The notes under the pieces are model-generated. The model searched no databases. It was not told the origin of the DNA and saw only the letters and a list, made by a program, of their open reading frames with translations. Below, one piece after another: positions 1 to 5,109 of a DNA stretch of 6,187 nt. Source of the DNA: Nitrospirota bacterium (GTDB taxonomy: Bacteria; Nitrospirota; 9FT-COMBO-42-15; HDB-SIOI813); the NCBI GenBank assembly GCA_016234155.1, contig JACRGZ010000114.1, positions 1-6,187 on the forward strand, in the 5' to 3' direction. A program made the translations under genes and the position numbers. Position 1 is the first letter of the stretch, and each line of letters starts with the position of its first letter.

Positions 1-146
1 CTCTTGCAAAAGTATAAAAATGTTGTCATTCCCGCATGGTTTAAGCGGGAATATAGTGTTTTATTACAGAAAATCATATCCGTCCCCGAAATCTTCTATC
101 GGGGATAGAAGATTTCGGGGATGACATAGACTTTTGCAAGAACCTC
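1..146 (+). repeat. MITE-like palindromic element, copy A (left tip cut by window edge)
   Basis: Terminal inverted repeats are visible. The left end (1-13, ctcttgcaaaagt) pairs with 130-142 with one mismatch, and the right end runs to 146 as aacctc. By comparison with copy B (5333-5487), about four bases (gagg) of the left tip lie outside the window. Inside are two hairpins: attcccgc/gcgggaat at 28-35/45-52, and a perfect 17-bp stem at 84-100/104-120. The order of shared blocks matches the minus strand of copy B, so the two copies face opposite ways. The element contains no credible coding sequence, so it would be non-autonomous. It ends immediately before the stop codon (147-149, minus strand) of the Mec-type gene, and the encoded protein still looks full length. 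Calling it a MITE is inference from structure. Confidence 0.8.
84..120 (-). terminator. Perfect 17-bp hairpin downstream of the operon, possible transcript end
   Basis: Bases 84-100 and 104-120 are perfect reverse complements with a 3-nt loop, and the stem has CCCCG/CGGGG ends. It lies about 27 bases past the stop codon of the last operon gene. No run of U follows on the minus-strand transcript, so it is not a canonical intrinsic terminator. It could still stabilise the 3' end or slow polymerase. It belongs to the repeat element at 1-146, so any such role would be borrowed. Confidence 0.35.
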
Positions 147-545
147 CTATAATAAGCTGATCTCGGCTTCTGTAATCTCTTTATCAACAATCCTGAAGCC
201 ACGGATCTCAGTATTCTTATTATCATCTATAGAGATAATTATATATACAGCCTCAGGATAGTAGGCAAGTTCAACATCTGTCTTTGAGGGATAGGCCGGA
301 TGTCCTGGATGGGAATGGTATATAGCCTTCAATTCAATGCCAATGGCCCTCATCTCTTTAAAAACCCTGATCTGTTCCTTTGGATCCATAAGGTAAGAGA
401 CCCTCGATTTATCTGTATTGCTCATCCTGTAGATACGGGAAATGCCGTCGTCTTTCCCGGCGAGTATACCGCAACATTCGAGAGGAAAGTCCGTCTTTAC
501 ATGATCAATCATCTCTTTTGAAATGTCAGGGGGTATTTTGAGCAT
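147..545 (-). CDS. mec: JAMM/Mov34 metallopeptidase, Mec type
   Basis: This 132-residue protein is a single-domain JAMM (MPN+) zinc peptidase. The full signature is present: Glu23 in PLECCGIL, then His77-Ser-His79, seven residues, Ser87, two residues and Asp90. The two His and the Asp bind zinc, and the Glu and Ser serve catalysis. In Mycobacterium tuberculosis, Mec hydrolyses the CysO-cysteine adduct to release cysteine and regenerate the carrier. Related enzymes (QbsD, HcyD) trim extra residues after the Gly-Gly of a carrier precursor. Both kinds of substrate may exist here: a CysO-type carrier with a free GG end and a ThiS-type carrier ending GGG-LI. It is the last gene of the operon, 70 nt after the second MoeB-like gene, with no strong ribosome-binding site before its ATG. 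The C-terminus looks natural although a repeat element abuts the stop codon. The family call is firm; the substrate is inferred. Confidence 0.93.
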   Translation of the reverse strand: MLKIPPDISKEMIDHVKTDFPLECCGILAGKDDGISRIYRMSNTDKSRVSYLMDPKEQIRVFKEMRAIGIELKAIYHSHPGHPAYPSKTDVELAYYPEAVYIIISIDDNKNTEIRGFRIVDKEITEAEISLL

Positions 546-567
546 AACAGGAATTCACCCCCACCCT

Positions 568-595
568 ATCCCTCCCCCGTCAAGGGGGAGGGGAT
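568..595. repeat. C/G-rich palindrome in the moeB-mec gap
   Basis: A perfect 9-bp stem, ccctccccc (570-578) against gggggaggg (584-592), has a 5-nt loop. It extends to 568-595 with one bulged base. It fills most of the 70-nt gap between the second MoeB-like gene and the JAMM gene. The transcript form would be very stable. No U tract follows, so it is more likely a dispersed palindromic repeat or a processing site that lowers mec expression than a full terminator. Confidence 0.6.
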
Positions 596-615
596 GCAGG
601 GGGCGTGAGTGTGTG

Positions 616-1419
616 CTAACGTAGGACGCAGCTCTGTTCATAATCAAGCAATTCAGTAATCTTCTGTTCTTTGCCGCAGAGGGGGCAGTTGGGGTCTTTC
701 CGGGTCTTCACCTTGAGAAACCTCATCTCCAGTGCATTATATATCAATAGGTGAGATGCGAGGGAACTACCCATCTCAAGTATCTCCTTGAGAGCTTCTG
801 TAGCCTGAATAACACCCACAGTGCCGGCAAGGACACCGAGCACACCGGCCTCCTGACAGCTCGGTACTAATCCTGGTGGAGGCGGTTCAGGATAGAGACA
901 CCTGTAGCAAGGATGTCCATCGTGCGGTTTCAGTGTAGTTACCTGACCCTCAAATCTGAATATACTCCCCGATATAAGGGGCTTTCCGGCAAAGAAGCAT
1001 GCATCATTTACAAGAAATCGCGTGGGAAAATTATCTGATCCGTCTAAGACAATATCATAATCCTTTATTATGTCCATTATATTGGCAGATGTTAGCCTCT
1101 CTTTGTAAGGGATGACTTTCACATCAGGGTTTAATGCCTCTAAGGTCTCCTTTGCAGACTCTACCTTTGGACGGTCAATGGTCCTGGTAGAATGGAGAAT
1201 CTGCCTCTGAAGGTTTGAAATATCCACCACATCGTGGTCTATTATCCCAATGGCGCCGACACCTGCTGCGGCAAGATAAAGCGCCACAGGTGAACCAAGC
1301 CCCCCTGCACCTGTTATAAAGACCTTCGACTCGCAGATCTTCTTCTGCCCCTTCCCCCCTACTTCTGAGAGGATTATATGCCTGCTGTATCTTTTTACCT
1401 GTTCCTCAGTGAAGTCCAT
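616..1419 (-). CDS. moeB: MoeB/ThiF-like sulfur-carrier adenylyltransferase (second copy)
   Basis: This 267-residue E1-like enzyme should adenylate the C-terminal glycine of a ThiS/MoaD-type carrier before sulfur transfer. It opens with the family's FTEEQ...RYSRHIIL segment (3-17). It has the nucleotide-binding loop GAGGLGSP (37-44), DHDVVDISNLQRQ (61-73) with Arg72, and DGSDNF (126-131). Zinc would be held by Cys171/Cys174 and Cys245/Cys248. Cys188 in SCQEAGV sits where MoeB/ThiF enzymes carry the conserved thiol cysteine. There is no C-terminal rhodanese domain, so the sulfur donor must come from elsewhere. The start is ATG, with GAGG only 2 nt upstream; a better AAGGAG (1440-1445) is too far away, so initiation may be weak. 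It lies 27 nt after the NIL gene. Its proximity to the CysO-type carrier suggests that carrier as partner, but pairing cannot be read from sequence. ThiF or HesA naming is equally defensible. Confidence 0.92.
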   Translation of the reverse strand: MDFTEEQVKRYSRHIILSEVGGKGQKKICESKVFITGAGGLGSPVALYLAAAGVGAIGIIDHDVVDISNLQRQILHSTRTIDRPKVESAKETLEALNPDVKVIPYKERLTSANIMDIIKDYDIVLDGSDNFPTRFLVNDACFFAGKPLISGSIFRFEGQVTTLKPHDGHPCYRCLYPEPPPPGLVPSCQEAGVLGVLAGTVGVIQATEALKEILEMGSSLASHLLIYNALEMRFLKVKTRKDPNCPLCGKEQKITELLDYEQSCVLR

Positions 1420-1446
1420 AGCCTCTTTAAATTCTAAATCTCCTTT

Positions 1447-1686
1447 TTACTCTATGATATTACGTTCTATCGGCTCTACCTTCACCCCTTTTGCCTTAAG
1501 GGATTCTACGGCCTTCTCTATCTCAGCCGCCTCACCTGTCAGTTCAAGCTCAACCCATCCGGTCTTCTCCCTTACATCCGCCCGCCTTATATTAGTAACC
1601 ACCTTAAACTCATGACCTATCTGGTAGATGAGAGGTTCTTTTATCTTATCTTCCGGAAAACTAATCCTGATCTTAAAATTCGCCAT
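1447..1686 (-). CDS. Stand-alone NIL-domain protein
   Basis: This small protein of 79 residues from the ATG chosen here resembles the NIL domain, a ferredoxin-like fold best known at the C-terminus of the methionine importer ATPase MetN. It is also found as a free domain or fused to ferredoxin domains in anaerobes. Features seen are an N-terminal strand (FKIRISFP), the segment EPLIYQIGHEFKVVTNI, a central strand (GWVELELTG) and a last helix-strand (IEKAVESLKAKGVKVE). An in-frame GTG exists at 1698, but it has no ribosome-binding site and falls in the tail of a palindrome. The ATG at 1686 has GGGGGA 4 nt upstream and gives the usual family N-terminus. In other organisms NIL proteins accompany reductive homocysteine synthesis, which hints at sensing or binding a sulfur amino acid here. 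No catalytic residues are apparent, and its role in this operon is unknown. Confidence 0.82.
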   Translation of the reverse strand: MANFKIRISFPEDKIKEPLIYQIGHEFKVVTNIRRADVREKTGWVELELTGEAAEIEKAVESLKAKGVKVEPIERNIIE

Positions 1687-1703
1687 TTTATCCCCCACAA
1701 TAA

Positions 1704-1722
1704 GCCGACCATAAAGGTCGGC
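1704..1722. repeat. 7-bp stem-loop upstream of the NIL gene
   Basis: gccgacc (1704-1710) and ggtcggc (1716-1722) are perfect reverse complements around a 5-nt AT-rich loop. The hairpin ends 17 nt before the NIL ATG and directly abuts the 7-bp tandem array. The RNA hairpin would lie just upstream of the ribosome-binding site, where it could affect initiation or processing. It may also be a dispersed repeat, with the tandem array grown from its edge. Confidence 0.6.
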
Positions 1723-1792
1723 GCTACCTGCTACCTGCTACCTGCTACCTGCTACCTGCTACCTGCTACCTGCTACCTGCTACCTGCTACCT
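1723..1792. repeat. Tandem array, ten perfect copies of a 7-bp unit (GCTACCT)
   Basis: Ten uninterrupted units of GCTACCT (AGGTAGC on the transcribed-sense strand) fill 70 bp of the 109-nt gap between the CysO-type and NIL genes. Because 7 is not a multiple of 3, the sense strand shows a TAG stop every 21 nt in each of its three frames, so the array cannot be read through by ribosomes. A change in copy number would alter gap length by 7 nt without touching a coding sequence. The perfect identity of all units points to recent expansion by slippage. Confidence 0.97.
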
Positions 1793-1795
1793 AAA

Positions 1796-2071
1796 TTATC
1801 CTCCAGCTATTGCAGGTACTATTGAGACCTCATCTCCATCAGAAAGGGCTGTCTCGCTGCCATGCATAAACCTGATATCTTCGTCATTTACGTATATATT
1901 TACGAACCGCCGCAGGTTGCCGCCCTCATCATATAGCCTCTCTTTTATCCCCGGATACCTTTCTTCAAGGTCACTTAACAGATCTCCTATTGTCTTGCCT
2001 GCCGCCTCAACCTCCCCTCTCCCATCTGTTAATTTACGCAATGGTGTTGGAATCCTTACCTTTACAGCCAT
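1796..2071 (-). CDS. cysO: CysO-type sulfur-carrier protein (MoaD/ThiS fold)
   Basis: This 91-residue beta-grasp protein ends in Gly90-Gly91 with nothing after it, so the tail can be adenylated and turned into a thiocarboxylate directly. From memory it closely resembles mycobacterial CysO: an N-terminal strand with IPTPLRKLTDG (7-17), the central RFVNIYVNDEDIRF (55-68), and a C-terminal DGDEVSIVPAIAGG. CysO-COSH donates sulfur to a PLP synthase to form a CysO-cysteine adduct, which Mec cleaves. The ATG at 2071 was chosen because GGGAGA lies 4 nt upstream and the protein then matches family length. A GTG at 2095 in the same frame would add eight residues. It follows the threonine synthase gene by 26 nt and precedes a repeat-filled gap. 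A general MoaD for molybdopterin is possible but less likely, since no MoaE or other Moco gene is present. Confidence 0.88.
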   Translation of the reverse strand: MAVKVRIPTPLRKLTDGRGEVEAAGKTIGDLLSDLEERYPGIKERLYDEGGNLRRFVNIYVNDEDIRFMHGSETALSDGDEVSIVPAIAGG

Positions 2072-2097
2072 ATTGTCTCCCAATAAAGGGTTCACCC

Positions 2098-3363
2098 CTA
2101 TTTTTTAATACTAAGTGTCTTCTCAAAAGAGTCCATGGATGGCTCTATCCTGACCACATCCCCTACGGCATTTATCACGGCCTCCTGTGTCTTAAGACCA
2201 TTTCCGGTAACGTATGCCACCACAGTATCATCCTTTGGGATAAGGCCATTCATTGCCAGTTTCTTTAACACAGCTATGGTGACCCCCCCTGCTGTCTCGG
2301 CGAATATACCCTCTGTCCTTGCAAGCAGCTTTATCCCTTCTATGGTCTCCCCATCTGTTGCCGTATCAAAAGCCCCTTTACTCTCATGAACTGCCTTCAG
2401 GGCATAATACCCATCTGCAGGGTTACCGATTGCAATTGACTTGGCTATCGTCTTTGGTTTGACCGGCTTAATAAAATCACGCCCCTCTTTAAATGCCGTG
2501 GCAACCGGGGAACAACCTTCTGCCTGGGCGCCGTTCACCCTTGTCGGTACACTTTCTATAAGGCCAAGCATCTTGAGTTCGTTGAACCCCTTCCATATCT
2601 TCGTCAGCAGGGAACCCGAGGCCACAGGCACCACTACATGGTCAGGCGCCCTCCATCCGAGCTGCTCTGCAGTCTCAAAGGCAAGTGTCTTTGATCCTTC
2701 AGCATAATACGGCCTGATATTTATATTTACAAATCCCCAATTATACTCACCGGCCACCTCGCTGCATAACCTGTTTACATCATCATAATTCCCGTTAACT
2801 GCTATCACAGTCGGGGCATAGATAAGGCTTCCCAGTATCTTTCCTGCCTCAAGATCCCCGGGGATAAAGACATAACACTGCAGTCTCGCCTCTGCCGCAT
2901 GAGCGGCAACAGAATTAGCGAGATTCCCTGTTGAGGCACATGCAACTGCTGAAAAACCAAGCTCTTTAGCCCTTGTAATGGCAATTGCCACCACCCTGTC
3001 CTTAAATGAGAGCGTGGGGTGGTTTACTGTATCATTCTTTATATAAAGCCTATTCAGGCCAAGCTCTGTCCCGAGATTCTTGGCCTCAATAAGGGGGGTC
3101 AAGCCTGCATAGAGTCCGACGGTCGGATAACCCTCTACCGGGAGGAGGTCGGCATAGCGCCAGAGGCTTTTAGGGCCGTTTTCTATCCTCTCATGGCTTA
3201 TATGCCGTTTTATCTCATCGTAATTATAGTCTACCTCAAGAGGGCCAAAACAGAATTCACACACATGCAGTGCAACAGGCGGGTATAACTTCCCACACTC
3301 CCTGCACTTAAGCCCCTTGATCTTCTGTTTTAAAATATCAGATACTGCAGACTTCCTGTTCAT
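2098..3363 (-). CDS. thrC: Threonine synthase-type PLP enzyme with N-terminal zinc ribbon
   Basis: This 421-residue fold-type-II PLP enzyme should convert O-phosphohomoserine to threonine in the cytoplasm. An N-terminal zinc ribbon (Cys20-x2-Cys23 and Cys35-x2-Cys38) precedes the catalytic part, as in many bacterial and archaeal ThrC proteins. Visible motifs are the PLP lysine Lys121 in LSFKDR, CASTGN (142-147), PVASGSLL (246-253, cofactor phosphate region), EGIFAETAGG (351-360) and TGNGLK (386-391). Its start overlaps the preceding MoeB-like gene by 26 bp, suggesting translational coupling, and the CysO-type gene follows 26 nt after its stop. Placement inside a sulfur-carrier operon is unexpected for plain threonine synthesis. 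It could instead accept a protein thiocarboxylate on a phosphohomoserine-derived intermediate, or act like cysteate synthase, which is related to ThrC. Neither alternative is shown by the sequence; the ThrC family assignment is firm. Confidence 0.9.
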   Translation of the reverse strand: MNRKSAVSDILKQKIKGLKCRECGKLYPPVALHVCEFCFGPLEVDYNYDEIKRHISHERIENGPKSLWRYADLLPVEGYPTVGLYAGLTPLIEAKNLGTELGLNRLYIKNDTVNHPTLSFKDRVVAIAITRAKELGFSAVACASTGNLANSVAAHAAEARLQCYVFIPGDLEAGKILGSLIYAPTVIAVNGNYDDVNRLCSEVAGEYNWGFVNINIRPYYAEGSKTLAFETAEQLGWRAPDHVVVPVASGSLLTKIWKGFNELKMLGLIESVPTRVNGAQAEGCSPVATAFKEGRDFIKPVKPKTIAKSIAIGNPADGYYALKAVHESKGAFDTATDGETIEGIKLLARTEGIFAETAGGVTIAVLKKLAMNGLIPKDDTVVAYVTGNGLKTQEAVINAVGDVVRIEPSMDSFEKTLSIKK

Positions 3364-4138
3364 AATCTATCAGTTCCTTAATGGTCGGATTATCACCGCA
3401 CACCGGACAGCAAGGATTCCTTCTTATCCTGATCTCTCTGAATTCCATCTTTTGCGCATCGAATGTCATAAGACGGTCAGTAAGCGGTTCACCTATATTA
3501 AGTATTAACTTAAGAGCCTCCGTAGCCTGAATAGTGCCTATAACCCCGGCAAGCACCCCTACAACACCCGCCTCCTGGCATGTCGGTATAAGCCCTGGCG
3601 GCGGCGGGCTGTTGAACAAGCAACGGTAACAGGCGCTCTTATGTGGAATGATAGAATATATCTGCCCGACGAATCTCAGTATTCCTCCATGAACAAGGGG
3701 TTTGCCGGTAAAGACAGCCGCATCATTAGACAAAAACTTTGCCGGGAAATTATCAGTGCCGTCAATGATAATATCATAATCTTTAAAAAGGTTTAAGGCA
3801 TTCTGAGAGGTTAAAAGGCCATGATATGCATTAACGCGCACATCAGGATTGAGCGCCTCTATCTTCTCCTTTGCAGATATAACCTTTGGTTTGTCAAGGT
3901 CTGCGGTATGGTGGATTATCTGGCGCTGCAAGTTGGAGAGGTCTACCACATCACCGTCTATTATACCAAGCGTGCCGACCCCGGCAGCCGCCAAGTAGTA
4001 TGCTGCAGGTGAACCCAATCCACCTGCCCCAATTACTAATATCCTGGATTCGCGTATCTTTCTCTGCCCCTTCCCGCCGACCTCCGGAAGTATGATATGC
4101 CTGCTGTATCGCTTTATCTGCTCGTCAGTGAAGCCCAC
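3338..4138 (-). CDS. moeB: MoeB/ThiF-like sulfur-carrier adenylyltransferase (first copy)
   Basis: This 266-residue paralogue of the enzyme at 616-1419 aligns with it almost without gaps. It has FTDEQIKRYSRHIIL (3-17), GAGGLGSP (37-44), DGDVVDLSNLQRQ (61-73) with Arg72, and DGTDNF (126-131). It also has zinc pairs Cys170/Cys173 and Cys244/Cys247, and Cys187 in TCQEAGV as the conserved thiol. It should activate a carrier C-terminus with ATP. The start is GTG, chosen because GAGGAG (4146-4151) is 7 nt upstream and the N-terminus then matches its paralogue; an ATG at 4142 is out of frame. It sits between the cysteine synthase and threonine synthase genes, so the ThiS-like carrier two genes upstream is a plausible partner. 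Like its paralogue it lacks a rhodanese domain. Both copies keep a DYEQ segment followed by a cysteine near the C-terminus, within the last ten residues. Confidence 0.92.
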   Translation of the reverse strand: MGFTDEQIKRYSRHIILPEVGGKGQRKIRESRILVIGAGGLGSPAAYYLAAAGVGTLGIIDGDVVDLSNLQRQIIHHTADLDKPKVISAKEKIEALNPDVRVNAYHGLLTSQNALNLFKDYDIIIDGTDNFPAKFLSNDAAVFTGKPLVHGGILRFVGQIYSIIPHKSACYRCLFNSPPPPGLIPTCQEAGVVGVLAGVIGTIQATEALKLILNIGEPLTDRLMTFDAQKMEFREIRIRRNPCCPVCGDNPTIKELIDYEQEVCSI

Positions 4139-4145
4139 GCATTAT

Positions 4146-4151
4146 CTCCTC
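4146..4151 (-). promoter_or_regulatory. Ribosome-binding site fixing a GTG start
   Basis: GAGGAG on the minus strand stands 7 nt before the GTG at 4138. It supports that non-ATG start for the first MoeB-like gene over the out-of-frame ATG at 4142. Confidence 0.75.
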
Positions 4152-4156
4152 AAGGA

Positions 4157-4180
4157 AAGGGGTCAAGGGGTCGACCCCTT
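4157..4180. repeat. Direct repeat plus 16-bp perfect palindrome in the cysK-moeB gap
   Basis: aaggggtc occurs twice in tandem (4157-4164, 4165-4172), followed by its reverse complement gacccctt (4173-4180). The result is a perfect 16-bp palindrome (4165-4180) that runs into the cysteine synthase stop codon. On the transcript, either copy of the direct repeat could pair with the single complement, giving two mutually exclusive hairpins. Only about 6 nt separate the array from the GAGGAG that starts the next gene. Confidence 0.7.
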
Positions 4181-5109
4181 TACATTCTGAAGTACTTTTC
4201 TATACTAATATACCTCTCCCCTGTATCAGGTAACACCGTTACCACATTCTTGCCGGCCCCCAATCTCTTTGCCACAACCATGGCTGCATAAACATTTGCC
4301 CCTGAGGAAATACCAATCATGAGACCTTCTTTTTTCGCCAGTAACTTTGCGGTCTCAAAGGCATCATCGTCGCTTACAGGCACGATCTCATCTATAATAT
4401 CCCTGTTCAACACCTTAGGGATAAAGCCTGCCCCAATACCCTGTATCTTATGCGGGCCTGGAGAACCGCCTGAAAGCACCTGTGACGATGCGGGTTCAAC
4501 CGCTATTACCTTTATATTCCTGTTATGTCCTTTTAGTACCTCACCTACCCCCGTAATAGTCCCCCCTGTACCTACGGCTGCAACAAACGCATCTACCGCG
4601 CCGTTTAAGGCATCCCATATCTCAGGACCTGTCGTCTTCCGGTGCACCTCAGGATTTGCAGGATTTGAGAACTGATCAGGCATAAAGTAACCCGGGTTTT
4701 CCTTCAGCAGTCTCTCAGCCTCTATTATAGAGCCCTTCATGCCTTCAATAGCCGGTGTAAGTATCACCTCTGCGCCAAAGGATGCAAGGAGACCAAATCT
4801 CTCTGTGCTCATGCTCTCCGGCATTACCAGGATGGCCTTATACCCCTTGACTGCGGCTACCAGCGCAAGGCCAATCCCTGTGTTGCCGCTTGTCGGTTCT
4901 ATAATGGTATCCCCAGGGTGCAGCCGTCCGGCCTTCTCTGCCGCATCTATCATACTTAAACAGATACGGTCTTTTATGCTGCCGCCGGGGTTAAAGGACT
5001 CCATTTTTGCGTAGATATTCCCTTCCGTCATCCTGGAAATATTATTTATCCTGACTAAGGGGGTTCCACCTATTAAGGCAAGGGCATCCTGAAATATTTT
5101 TCTACTCAT
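4180..5109 (-). CDS. cysK: Cysteine synthase (CysK type, PLP)
   Basis: This 309-residue enzyme is the usual length for O-acetylserine sulfhydrylase, which replaces the acetyl group of O-acetylserine with sulfide to give cysteine. Motifs seen are GGTPLVR (14-20), the PLP lysine Lys46 in GGSIKDR, substrate loop PTSGNTG (72-78), phosphate-binding GTGGT (180-184), KIQGIGAGFIP (221-231), GISSGA (266-271, Ser269 near the PLP nitrogen) and LPDTGERY. The motifs look more like CysK than mycobacterial CysM. Even so, the operon has two carrier proteins and a Mec-type peptidase, so the sulfur donor may be a protein thiocarboxylate rather than free sulfide, and the acceptor may be O-phosphoserine. Its ATG overlaps the stop of the ThiS-like gene by 4 bp (ATGA), and its ribosome-binding site lies within that gene. 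Substrate preference cannot be settled from sequence. Confidence 0.94.
   Translation of the reverse strand: MSRKIFQDALALIGGTPLVRINNISRMTEGNIYAKMESFNPGGSIKDRICLSMIDAAEKAGRLHPGDTIIEPTSGNTGIGLALVAAVKGYKAILVMPESMSTERFGLLASFGAEVILTPAIEGMKGSIIEAERLLKENPGYFMPDQFSNPANPEVHRKTTGPEIWDALNGAVDAFVAAVGTGGTITGVGEVLKGHNRNIKVIAVEPASSQVLSGGSPGPHKIQGIGAGFIPKVLNRDIIDEIVPVSDDDAFETAKLLAKKEGLMIGISSGANVYAAMVVAKRLGAGKNVVTVLPDTGERYISIEKYFRM

Noticed and set aside
584..605. G-quadruplex from the G runs before mec
   Set aside because: Only three runs of three or more G occur close together; the palindrome explains the composition better.
1687..1698. Upstream GTG start for the NIL protein (83 residues)
   Set aside because: There is no ribosome-binding site before it, the extra residues do not fit the family, and the ATG at 1686 has GGGGGA at suitable spacing.
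1612..1794. Plus-strand frame through the 7-bp array giving a repeated ATCYLLP heptapeptide
   Set aside because: The frame is open only because the repeat lacks stops on that strand. Its start lies antisense within the NIL gene, with no ribosome-binding site or promoter of its own.
1796..2071. Molybdopterin synthase small subunit (MoaD)
   Set aside because: The sequence is closer to CysO, and no moaE or other molybdenum cofactor gene is present in the window.
2072..2095. Upstream GTG start for the CysO-type carrier (99 residues)
   Set aside because: The ATG at 2071 has GGGAGA 4 nt upstream and gives a protein of CysO size that begins at the first beta strand.
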